From the NCBI GenBank assembly GCA_964512045.1, contig CAZEJK010000141.1, forward strand, positions 1-13,301: a DNA stretch of 13,301 nt. Reading direction: 5' to 3'. The notes under the pieces were generated by a model. That model was given only the letters and a program-made list of their open reading frames with translations. It was not told the DNA's origin and ran no database searches. The stretch's first letter is position 1. Every line of letters begins with the position of its first letter. The DNA comes from CAZEJK01 sp964512045 (GTDB lineage: Bacteria > Acidobacteriota > Thermoanaerobaculia > Thermoanaerobaculales > Sulfomarinibacteraceae). The position numbers and the translations under genes are program-made. Shown here piece by piece: positions 1 to 6,145 of the stretch.

Positions 1-297
1 CTGGTGTTCCGCGACGCGACCACGGGCTACACCGAGTACCAGGGGCAGGTGGCGCCGAGTGATGGCCTGTTCGAGGTGACCTACGACCCCGAGGTGCTGC
101 ACCAACGGTTCCCGAATGTTGATCTCGTAGAGCGAGAGTACGGCACCACAGGGCTTGCAAACACCGTGTTGATCACACTACTCGCTACCGGTCCGGAGTC
201 GGCCCGCGCGACGACAGTGTCGATCCAAGGGGAGCATGTTGCGATTGGGAAGCGGATGCACGTCAGGTCAGCCCGCGCGGGACGTCGCTTCGAGTGA
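1..297 (+). CDS. C-terminal fragment of an unrecognised protein
   Basis: The reading frame is open from the first base of the window and ends at TGA 295-297, so the gene almost certainly begins upstream; the GTG at base 4 has no ribosome binding site in view. The visible 98 residues are mixed alpha/beta-like, with no membrane segment and a basic end (RSARAGRRFE). I recognise no family. The first 110 bases or so show strong G/C in third codon positions. The rest is visibly less biased (for example gta, aca, ctt, gca, cta, gct), so the tail may have been altered or replaced. Downstream lies the promoter of a toxin-antitoxin module in the same direction. That the frame is coding is reasonably likely; function is unknown. 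Confidence 0.5.
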   Translation: MVFRDATTGYTEYQGQVAPSDGLFEVTYDPEVLHQRFPNVDLVEREYGTTGLANTVLITLLATGPESARATTVSIQGEHVAIGKRMHVRSARAGRRFE

Positions 298-314
298 GCT
301 CACACGACGCAAGG

Positions 315-343
315 TTGACAAAAGGTTGCGATTGACATATGGT
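315..343 (+). promoter_or_regulatory. sigma70-type promoter with GGTTG repeats for the Xre-RES operon
   Basis: A perfect -35 box TTGACA (315-320) is separated by 17 bases from TATGGT (338-343, four of six consensus -10 bases). GGTTG occurs as a direct repeat at 313, 324 and 341, and TTGACA recurs at 333-338, so tandem copies of TTGACAnAnGGTTGCG begin at 315 and 333, 18 bases apart. The repeats overlap the promoter boxes, as expected for an operator bound by the helix-turn-helix antitoxin. The predicted transcript start is near 350, downstream of the ATG at 339. Promoter and repeats are seen; the binding is inferred. Confidence 0.55.
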
Positions 344-359
344 TGCGGTGGAGGGTGCC

Positions 360-806
360 GTGACCACGGAGACCGCAAGTATCATTGACCTGGATCCGCA
401 AGAGGCCGCCGAGCTCCTCGTTCGGAGCGCGGACGAGGCGTGGCTCAGACAGCTCCAGCGCTCACTGGATCGTCACCGATCACAGATCGACATCGATCGC
501 ATCCTCGACGTGTGGGACCTCAGTCAGAGCGAGGTAGCGCGGCTGTTCGGCGTGTCCCGCCAGGCGATCGGCAAGTGGCGTCGCCACGGTGCCCCGCAAG
601 CTCAGCTCAGGGCGCTGGCCGATCTGGCGGCAGCCACGGACCTTCTGGTCCGCCATCTGAAGCGCGATCGTATCCCCACAGTCGTGCGCCGGCCTGCTGC
701 CTTCCAGGGAGGCAGATCGCTCATTGACATGGTCGCAGCGGGGAGCACGCGCGAGGTGCTCGAGGCGTGTCGGGCGATGTTCGCTTTCGAAAACGCCCAC
801 GGCTGA
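360..806 (+). CDS. Xre/MbcA/ParS-like antitoxin of a RES toxin-antitoxin module
   Basis: This is the probable antitoxin and operon autorepressor, a 148-residue soluble protein. A helix-turn-helix lies at about residues 54-77 (LSQSEVARLFGVSRQAIGKW). The C-terminal part (about 110-148, with the pattern GGRSLIDMVAAG) resembles the toxin-binding domain of Xre/MbcA/ParS antitoxins, which cover the active site of RES toxins. Start choice: an in-frame ATG at 339 gives seven more residues, but it falls inside the -10 box of a good promoter. GTG 360 is preceded by GGAGGG at 350-355 and is preferred. TGA 804-806 overlaps the toxin's ATG 806-808, which implies translational coupling. Family call is fairly secure from the HTH plus the RES partner; the exact start is less so. 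Confidence 0.8.
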   Translation: MTTETASIIDLDPQEAAELLVRSADEAWLRQLQRSLDRHRSQIDIDRILDVWDLSQSEVARLFGVSRQAIGKWRRHGAPQAQLRALADLAAATDLLVRHLKRDRIPTVVRRPAAFQGGRSLIDMVAAGSTREVLEACRAMFAFENAHG

Positions 807-1342
807 TGCGCACCGAGCTCCTCCCGAACGGGCACGTGTGGTTTCGAGTCGCCCGGGCTGATTGGGACGACCCCCTGGATCCTTCGTTCGCTGCCGAGCG
901 CGGCGGACGCTGGAACCCTCCCCAAAGCCATCTGACGCTCTATCTCAACGAGGATCGAGCGACGGCCCGCTGCAACATTCGCACGTTCATCGAAGGCTGG
1001 CCCTACGAGCCGGAGGACCTGTGCGAGGACACCGGACCAGTGCTGGTGCTCGCGACCCTTCCGTTCCGTCAGGAGGTTGTGGACGTTCACAGTTTGGAGG
1101 GGTTGGCGGCGGTGGGTCTGCCGTCCACGTATCCTCTGGATGAAGGTGCCGAGTTGATACCGCACAGCGTCTGCCAACCTATCGGAGTCGAGGTTCACAG
1201 AGCTGGCCTGCGGGGCGTCCGAGCCCGCTCCGCCCGGGCGCCGGACGGTGCCGGACGCGAGCTGGCGTGGTTCCCGGCAAGCCGTCGATCCCGAGCGAGG
1301 CAGCTGAGGTCCGAGAGCTTCAGCAGCTGGTACTGGGTGTGA
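806..1342 (+). CDS. RES-domain toxin (probable NAD+-degrading)
   Basis: Characterised RES toxins such as MbcT are cytoplasmic NAD+ glycohydrolases or phosphorylases that deplete NAD+ when the antitoxin is lost. This protein has 178 residues, a normal length. Seen landmarks are WFRVAR (12-17), the signature GGRWNPP (33-39), LYL with Tyr46, the late serine in RGVRARSA (Ser142), and the ending ELAWFPA...WYW typical of one RES subfamily. The glutamate that usually follows the LYL strand in the Arg-Glu-Ser set is not in its usual place: the segment reads ATARCN. Either Glu49, Glu63 or another acid serves, or the subfamily differs. The ATG at 806 overlaps the antitoxin stop (TGATG), so an upstream GTG at 767 is unlikely. 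Enzyme activity is inferred from the family. Confidence 0.8.
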   Translation: MRTELLPNGHVWFRVARADWDDPLDPSFAAERGGRWNPPQSHLTLYLNEDRATARCNIRTFIEGWPYEPEDLCEDTGPVLVLATLPFRQEVVDVHSLEGLAAVGLPSTYPLDEGAELIPHSVCQPIGVEVHRAGLRGVRARSARAPDGAGRELAWFPASRRSRARQLRSESFSSWYWV

Positions 1343-1361
1343 GACGGCGCCCTCGCCGCTC

Positions 1362-1379
1362 TTGACAATGGTTGCATGG
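1362..1379 (+). repeat. third copy of the TTGACA-GGTTGC motif, downstream of the toxin gene
   Basis: TTGACAATGGTTGCATGG matches the two copies upstream of the operon (from 315 and 333), apart from one missing base in the spacer. No acceptable -10 box lies 16-18 bases downstream, so it is not an obvious promoter. It could be an auxiliary operator, a remnant of a duplicated promoter, or one of two direct repeats bracketing the module. The similarity is seen directly; its role is unknown. Confidence 0.4.
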
Positions 1380-1470
1380 GAACCGGAGTGGCCTTTGCGT
1401 GCCGCTGCCCCGGGCGGCCCGGCGATGGGCTCGAACGCGGATCCGGCCGGAGTCGATCTACGGACTGGAC

Positions 1471-1499
1471 TTGACAACCCCGCGGGCCGGCACTAGATT
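1471..1499 (+). promoter_or_regulatory. sigma70-type promoter of the tetR-TonB receptor operon
   Basis: A perfect TTGACA (1471-1476) is followed after exactly 17 bases by TAGATT (1494-1499, four of six consensus -10 bases). The predicted start of transcription, about 1506, falls inside the palindrome of the adjacent operator. This is the only good promoter seen for the two-gene unit that ends at the terminator at 4539-4570. Confidence 0.6.
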
Positions 1500-1501
1500 A
1501 C

Positions 1502-1519
1502 AAAACGAACGTTCGGTTT
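1502..1519. promoter_or_regulatory. palindromic TetR-type operator
   Basis: A perfect 10-base palindrome CGAACGTTCG (1506-1515) is extended by AAA/TTT arms (1502-1504 with 1517-1519) after one mismatch. The GAACGTTC core and the short, dense dyad are typical of TetR/AcrR-family operators. It sits immediately after the -10 box, over the predicted transcript start and just upstream of the tetR-family gene, so autorepression is the natural reading. Binding itself is inferred. Confidence 0.65.
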
Positions 1520-1541
1520 TTACAATCAGCAAGGAGCCCAA

Positions 1542-2216
1542 GTGAGTCCCAACGGACGCCAGGCCGAGAGATCCGAGGCCGCTGTGGCGCGGATGTTGGA
1601 CGCCGCCCTGAAGCTGTTCTCTCGCCAGGGTTACGGCGCCACCTCGATGCGCCAGATCTCGGACGAGTGCGGGCTGTCGGTCGGCAACCTCTACCACCAT
1701 TTTCCATCCAAGGAAGCCATCTTCCAGCGGCTGATCGATTACTACTGGGAGGTGCTCGAGGCCCCAGAAAGCCGGCTACAGCAGCTGTTCCGCAAGGCTG
1801 ACTTCCCGGACGATCTCGAGGAGATGGCGGCCGCCATCGAGGAGGCTGTGGAGCGTTATCCCGAGTACATCATGCTGGTCTTCATCGACGTGATCGAGTT
1901 TCGGGGTCAGCACATCCGTCCGTTTTACGAGACCATGGCCGACCGGTTCGCTGAGGCCTATCAGGCGAGCTTCGAGGAGCGATGTGCCGCCGGCCGTCTC
2001 GGTGAGGTCGACCCGGTGGTTGCGGTGATGGTGGCCACCCGGTGGCTCTTCTACTTCTACACCGTCGAGAAGTGTTTTGGCGTCCCGATGCACTTCGGCA
2101 TGCGGGCCGACCAAGCCGTCGAGGAGTTCATTCGGATCTTCCGCCATGGTGTGCTGCCACGGTTCGAGACGACCGCGGCTACCGGGAGGGTCCACAGAAA
2201 GGAGGGGAGACGATGA
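1542..2216 (+). CDS. TetR/AcrR-family transcriptional regulator
   Basis: This is a 224-residue cytoplasmic DNA-binding repressor of the usual TetR length. The N-terminal domain is clear: a helix with LDAALKLFSRQGYGATSMRQ, then the helix-turn-helix ISDECGLSVGNLYHHFPSKEAIF (about residues 39-61, ending in the hallmark YHHFPSKE). The remaining alpha-helical part is the ligand-binding and dimer domain and does not reveal the ligand. The GTG start at 1542 has AAGGAG at 1531-1536, five bases away. The stop TGA 2214-2216 overlaps the ATG (2213) of the TonB-dependent receptor, so the two are co-transcribed and probably translationally coupled. A palindrome over the promoter implies autoregulation of both genes, with relief by a ligand that may be the receptor's substrate. 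Family call is secure; ligand unknown. Confidence 0.92.
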   Translation: MSPNGRQAERSEAAVARMLDAALKLFSRQGYGATSMRQISDECGLSVGNLYHHFPSKEAIFQRLIDYYWEVLEAPESRLQQLFRKADFPDDLEEMAAAIEEAVERYPEYIMLVFIDVIEFRGQHIRPFYETMADRFAEAYQASFEERCAAGRLGEVDPVVAVMVATRWLFYFYTVEKCFGVPMHFGMRADQAVEEFIRIFRHGVLPRFETTAATGRVHRKEGRR

Positions 2217-4513
2217 GTTTCAAGCGATTGTGGTGCGTCCATCTTGTGGTGTTCGCGGTAGCTCTCGGGCTGGCCGTGCCGGTGATGGCGCAGGCGCCGG
2301 AGGAGGATCCCGACCAGGTAGCCGAGACCGAAGAAGCCGCCGCTCAAGCCGAGCAACCCAGGTTCATGGAGGAGATCATCGTCACCTCGCGGAAGCGCGA
2401 GGAGAATGTCCAGGAGATCCCGATCGCGGTGTCGGTGGTTACGGGTGAGCAGCTTGAGGACTCTGCAGCCTCCGACATCTCCGAGCTCCAGGGCTATGTC
2501 CCCAATCTGTCGATCTATCAGGGCCGCAACCAGTCGACCACGTTGACGGCCTTCTTGCGCGGCGTCGGGCAGTCCGACCCGCTGTGGGGCGTGGACCCCG
2601 GGGTCGGTCTGTACATCGACGACGTCTACGTCGCTCGGCCCCAGGGCGCATTGCTCGATGTGTACGACGTCCAACGCGTCGAGGTGCTGCGTGGACCTCA
2701 AGGCACGCTGTACGGCAAGAACACCATCGGCGGCGCCATCAAGTACGTGACCAAGCCGCTGTCAGACACTCCGGAGGGGAGCATCAGCGTGACCGGAGGT
2801 TCCTACAGCACCCAGGAGGTCCGGGCCAGGCTCAGCGGGCCCATTGTGCCCGGAAAGCTGCGCGCCAAGGTCGCGGTCGCCAAGCTGACACGGGACGGTT
2901 ACGGTGAGAACCTGTTCCTCGATCGGGACGTGTCGGACAAGGACACCACGGCGTTCCGGCTGGCCTTCGACTTCTTGCCGACTGACAACCTCTCGTTCAA
3001 GGTGGACTTCGACCGCACCGAGGACGACTCCGAGCCGGTCGGACTCACCCGACTCGCGCCGAACTACCTGTGTCCGTTCCTGCTCGGTGAGGCGTGCCCG
3101 CCGCTGCCGGACCTGTTCGACACTCAGAGCGGCCTGGAACCTCTCAACGAGGTGGAGTCGACCGGCTACTCGCTGGTCGCGACCTGGGACATCAATGATG
3201 TCCTCACGTTCAAGTCGATCACGGCGTACCGGGAGACGGACACGCTGAACAATATCGACTTTGACACGACGCCGTACCCGATCGTCGACTCGTCGCCGGT
3301 GTACTTTGATGACCAGACGACGCAGGAGTTTCAGCTGGTGTACGACGGAGACAGCGGCTGGAACGGCGTTTTCGGGCTGTACTACTTCGACGGCAAGGCC
3401 GGCGGCACTGTCAAGGCGACGTTCACCGCAATCGACTCGACCCTCGCTCCGTTCCCGACCTATACGACGACCGACGGCGACATGAAGACCGAGTCGTACG
3501 CCATCTATGCCGACGTCAACATCGACCTGACCGACCGCCTGAGCCTCAACCTGGGCCTCCGCCCAACCGAGGAGAAGAAGGCCGGCCGGGCGTTCAACGT
3601 GCTCAACACCGACGATACCTACGAGAACATCTTGCTGGTGCTGGCGGACTTCGAGGACGACGTCACGTTCGACTCGCTGGCACCCAAGATCGGGCTCGAG
3701 TACCAGTTCAACCCGTCAGTGATGGGCTACGTGAAGGCCAACCGCGGTTTCAAGAGTGGCGGCTACAACGTCCGCGCCCAGTCGGCGTTCTTCCCCGAGT
3801 CCGCGGAGCCGTTTGACGACGAGGTGATGACCGTGGGTGAGGTGGGCGTCAAGTCGGTGCTGTCAGGCGGCCGACTGGTCCTCAACGGTGCCCTGTTCCA
3901 CGGAGACTACACCGACATCCAGGTCAGCACGTTCACCTCGTACGACTCGGACGGAGACGGCGTCGACGACGCCTTCTTCGGCAACTTCCTCAACGCCGGT
4001 GACGCGACCATCCAGGGCGCCGAGCTCGAGTACGCCTACAACTCCGACACGTGGTTCGGGCTGAGCGGATTTCTCGCCTACCTGGACAAGGACGTGGAGT
4101 TCCTCGACGAGAACAACGACGGCTTTGTCGACACTCAGGTGATCACCAACGCACCCGAGCTGACCGGTGCGCTGCGACTCAACGTCGACTTCCCGGCGTT
4201 CGGGGGTTTGATGACCGGCAGCGTCGGCTACTCCTATCGAGACGACACGGTGCTGACCAACGAGGGCGGTCCGGATCCGTTCAACCCGACCCAGCCGCTC
4301 CAGCCGATCACGCAAGATGCCTACGGGCTGCTTGACGCGTGGGTCGCCTGGCTGTCGTCCGACGCCAAGTGGCGCATCGGTATTACCGGCAAGAATCTCA
4401 CCGACAAGGAGTACCTGAACAGCGGGTATAACATCCCGGTGTTCGGGATCCTCCAGGGCTCGTACGGACAGCCGCTGACCGTTGTCGCAACCGTGGAGTA
4501 CCGCTTCTTCTAG
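2213..4513 (+). CDS. TonB-dependent outer-membrane receptor
   Basis: This is a 766-residue active-transport receptor: a plug inside a 22-strand barrel, energised by TonB-ExbBD. Order: signal peptide 1-28 (VPVMAQA end); Glu-rich linker 30-52; TonB box EEIIVTS (53-59); plug about 62-175 with YIDDVYVARPQGALLD and the conserved RVEVLRGPQGTLYGKNTIGGAI; then the barrel, with GLRPTEEKKAG and the closing GKNLTDKEYLNSGY. The final residue is Phe, as the BAM signal requires. It has no carboxypeptidase-like N-terminal domain and resembles the receptors numerous in sphingomonads and marine proteobacteria; the substrate is unknown. Two calcium-loop-like motifs lie in the barrel (578-586 and 632-640). ATG 2213 has AAAGGAGGGG seven bases upstream and overlaps the tetR stop; longer upstream frames are excluded by this site. 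Confidence 0.93.
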   Translation: MSFKRLWCVHLVVFAVALGLAVPVMAQAPEEDPDQVAETEEAAAQAEQPRFMEEIIVTSRKREENVQEIPIAVSVVTGEQLEDSAASDISELQGYVPNLSIYQGRNQSTTLTAFLRGVGQSDPLWGVDPGVGLYIDDVYVARPQGALLDVYDVQRVEVLRGPQGTLYGKNTIGGAIKYVTKPLSDTPEGSISVTGGSYSTQEVRARLSGPIVPGKLRAKVAVAKLTRDGYGENLFLDRDVSDKDTTAFRLAFDFLPTDNLSFKVDFDRTEDDSEPVGLTRLAPNYLCPFLLGEACPPLPDLFDTQSGLEPLNEVESTGYSLVATWDINDVLTFKSITAYRETDTLNNIDFDTTPYPIVDSSPVYFDDQTTQEFQLVYDGDSGWNGVFGLYYFDGKAGGTVKATFTAIDSTLAPFPTYTTTDGDMKTESYAIYADVNIDLTDRLSLNLGLRPTEEKKAGRAFNVLNTDDTYENILLVLADFEDDVTFDSLAPKIGLEYQFNPSVMGYVKANRGFKSGGYNVRAQSAFFPESAEPFDDEVMTVGEVGVKSVLSGGRLVLNGALFHGDYTDIQVSTFTSYDSDGDGVDDAFFGNFLNAGDATIQGAELEYAYNSDTWFGLSGFLAYLDKDVEFLDENNDGFVDTQVITNAPELTGALRLNVDFPAFGGLMTGSVGYSYRDDTVLTNEGGPDPFNPTQPLQPITQDAYGLLDAWVAWLSSDAKWRIGITGKNLTDKEYLNSGYNIPVFGILQGSYGQPLTVVATVEYRFF

Positions 4514-4538
4514 ACGAGACCACCACGCTTCCTTCAGC

Positions 4539-4570
4539 CGGGGCCGACGGCGACTCTGCCGTCGGCCCCG
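4539..4570 (+). terminator. strong hairpin terminator after the TonB receptor
   Basis: The 13-base-pair perfect stem CGGGGCCGACGGC / GCCGTCGGCCCCG has the six-base loop GACTCT and starts 26 bases after the receptor stop. The following tract (TTGTTGCG) is only moderately T-rich. It closes the tetR-receptor unit and separates it from the hydrolase gene. Confidence 0.75.
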
Positions 4571-4728
4571 TTGTTGCGAACGCCAGGAAACGAGCTCGAT
4601 GTGGGGACTGTCGAAGCTCGGACGCGCGTCGCGAGGTGCTCTTGACGACGCAACAGACTCGACACAGACCTCTGGGCAGCCGACGACAATCGCGGTACGC
4701 TCGCAGGCGGCCGAGTCGGGGAGGTCTG

Positions 4729-5916
4729 ATGAGCATGCACTCTGCAGCGTGGATCGTGGTGGTCCTGGTGATTGGGGGAGTGACCGTGGCGTGCCAGCCG
4801 CAGAGTCCACGGCCTGCGGGCGATGTGGACACGGCCTTGCAGTCGATGCTCGATGACGCCGTGCGTTCGCACGGCCATGAGCTGGGTGTGGCGGTGCATG
4901 TGGGCTCCCATCGTCTCGGGATCGAGTGGGACGGAGCGACCGGCCTGGCCGACCCGGCGACCGGCGAGGCGATGACGCCTGCGCATCCGGTGCGGATCGC
5001 CAGCAACACCAAGACCTACGTGGCGGCGGCGGCGCTGCGTCTGTGGGAGGATGGGCTGCTGGATCTGGACGCCCCGATCGAGCAGTATCTGCCGGAGGAG
5101 CTCCTCGCGCTGCTGCGTGATGGCGGGTACCGACCCGATGTCATCACCGTCCGTCACCTCCTCAACCACACCAGCGGGTTGGACGATCATGGGACGGACC
5201 GGTTTGCGGAGGCGATCTTTGCCGATCCGCAGCACCGGTGGACCCGCGCGGAGCAGGTCCGTCTGTGCATCGAGGATGGCACCATCCAGGGTGAGCCCGG
5301 AACGGTGTACCGCTACTCGGACACCGGCTACGTGCTCCTCGGCGAGATCCTCGAGCAGGTCGCCGGAGGCTCGTTAGCCGAGGCGGTGTGGGGAGCGCTC
5401 GGCCGTGAGCGGCTCGGCCTCGGGGCGAGCTGGTTCGAGACCCTCGAGCCGCGGCCCGAAGGCGTTCGAGAGCGAGCGCATCAGTTTCACGGCGAGCACG
5501 ACGTCTCCGGCTTCGATCCGTCGTTCGACCTTTGGGGTGGCGGCGGCATCGTGGCCACCGTGGGCGATATGGCGCGCTTCATGCGGGCCCTGTTCACAGG
5601 AAGCGTGTTCCGTAGCCCGGCCACGCTGGAGGAGATGCTGCGCGCGCCAGCGGGCCTCCAGCTCGCCGCAGACGCCGACGCCGGCAGCCTCGAGCCGGGC
5701 GCCTACCGGATGGGGGTCTGGGTGGACGAGCACGCCGGACATCTCCTCTACCGCCATACCGGCTACTGGTGCACGTCGGCGACCTACGTGCCGGAGCTCG
5801 ACCTGGTGGTCGCGGCAACCACCAACCAGCACGAGTCCAAGGAGCTGCTGGAAGCGATAGTGAACGGCGCCATCTACGTGGTGGCGGAGGCGCAGACAGC
5901 AGCCGGCGGAGCCTGA
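4729..5916 (+). CDS. serine beta-lactamase/esterase-family lipoprotein (class C fold)
   Basis: This 395-residue serine hydrolase belongs to the beta-lactamase-related / D-aminopeptidase / esterase superfamily (COG1680 type). The N-terminus is a hydrophobic segment ending in the lipobox-like T-V-A-C22, so it is probably lipid-anchored facing the periplasm. Catalytic motifs are Ser92-Asn-Thr-Lys95 (SxxK), Tyr196-Ser-Asp198 in the YxN position, and His343-Thr-Gly345 in the KTG position. HTG instead of KTG favours an esterase or peptidase over an antibiotic beta-lactamase; substrate unknown. Other family marks are LLNHTSGLDDH and GGGGIVATVGDMARFMRAL. ATG 4729 is preceded by GGGGAGG (4718-4724); ATG 4735 is an alternative start. 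It follows the receptor in the same direction but beyond a terminator, so it probably has its own promoter, which I could not identify. Confidence 0.9.
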   Translation: MSMHSAAWIVVVLVIGGVTVACQPQSPRPAGDVDTALQSMLDDAVRSHGHELGVAVHVGSHRLGIEWDGATGLADPATGEAMTPAHPVRIASNTKTYVAAAALRLWEDGLLDLDAPIEQYLPEELLALLRDGGYRPDVITVRHLLNHTSGLDDHGTDRFAEAIFADPQHRWTRAEQVRLCIEDGTIQGEPGTVYRYSDTGYVLLGEILEQVAGGSLAEAVWGALGRERLGLGASWFETLEPRPEGVRERAHQFHGEHDVSGFDPSFDLWGGGGIVATVGDMARFMRALFTGSVFRSPATLEEMLRAPAGLQLAADADAGSLEPGAYRMGVWVDEHAGHLLYRHTGYWCTSATYVPELDLVVAATTNQHESKELLEAIVNGAIYVVAEAQTAAGGA

Positions 5917-5935
5917 GCCCAGGCGAACCTGCGGC

Positions 5936-5960
5936 GTCGTGCTCGTGAACGAGTCACGAC
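5936..5960 (+). terminator. possible terminator hairpin after the hydrolase gene
   Basis: GTCGTGCTCG pairs with CGAG and CACGAC around a TGAA loop, giving ten base pairs with one bulged T (5954). It begins 20 bases after the hydrolase stop and lies in the 229-base gap before the convergent ATPase gene. The T tract is weak (TGTTAC), so termination is likely rather than certain. The rest of the gap (5961-6145) is GC-rich and I see no gene in it. Confidence 0.4.
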
Positions 5961-6145
5961 TGTTACATCTTCGAGAAAGCGTGGTGTCCGCCGGGGGCCG
6001 GAGAGCCGGGATCCGGCTGGCGGGGCCGGGGCCTCGTCCGGGGTTGCTCCGAGGGGTTGTCGGTTCCGAGCGCGAACAGTTGTGTCTGCATAACTAGCGG
6101 CCTCGGAGTCTGATGGAGTGGGTGAGAGAGTCAGTGCCGAACGCA

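Noticed and set aside
602..1477. 291-codon open frame on the minus strand across the RES module
   Set aside because: The plus strand encodes the HTH antitoxin and a full RES domain with coupled start and stop codons; the antisense product has no recognisable features.
2042..2212. Longer N-terminus for the TonB receptor, starting inside tetR
   Set aside because: The signal peptide begins at ATG 2213, which has a strong ribosome binding site seven bases upstream; the extension would hide the signal peptide.
3863..4810. 315-codon minus-strand frame over the receptor's 3' end and terminator
   Set aside because: It crosses a perfect transcription terminator and the conserved receptor C-terminus. 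It is a shadow frame.
6080..6100. Integron attC-like core around GCATAAC
   Set aside because: It does not match RYYYAAC at the third base, no paired inverse core was found at a suitable distance, and no integrase is present.
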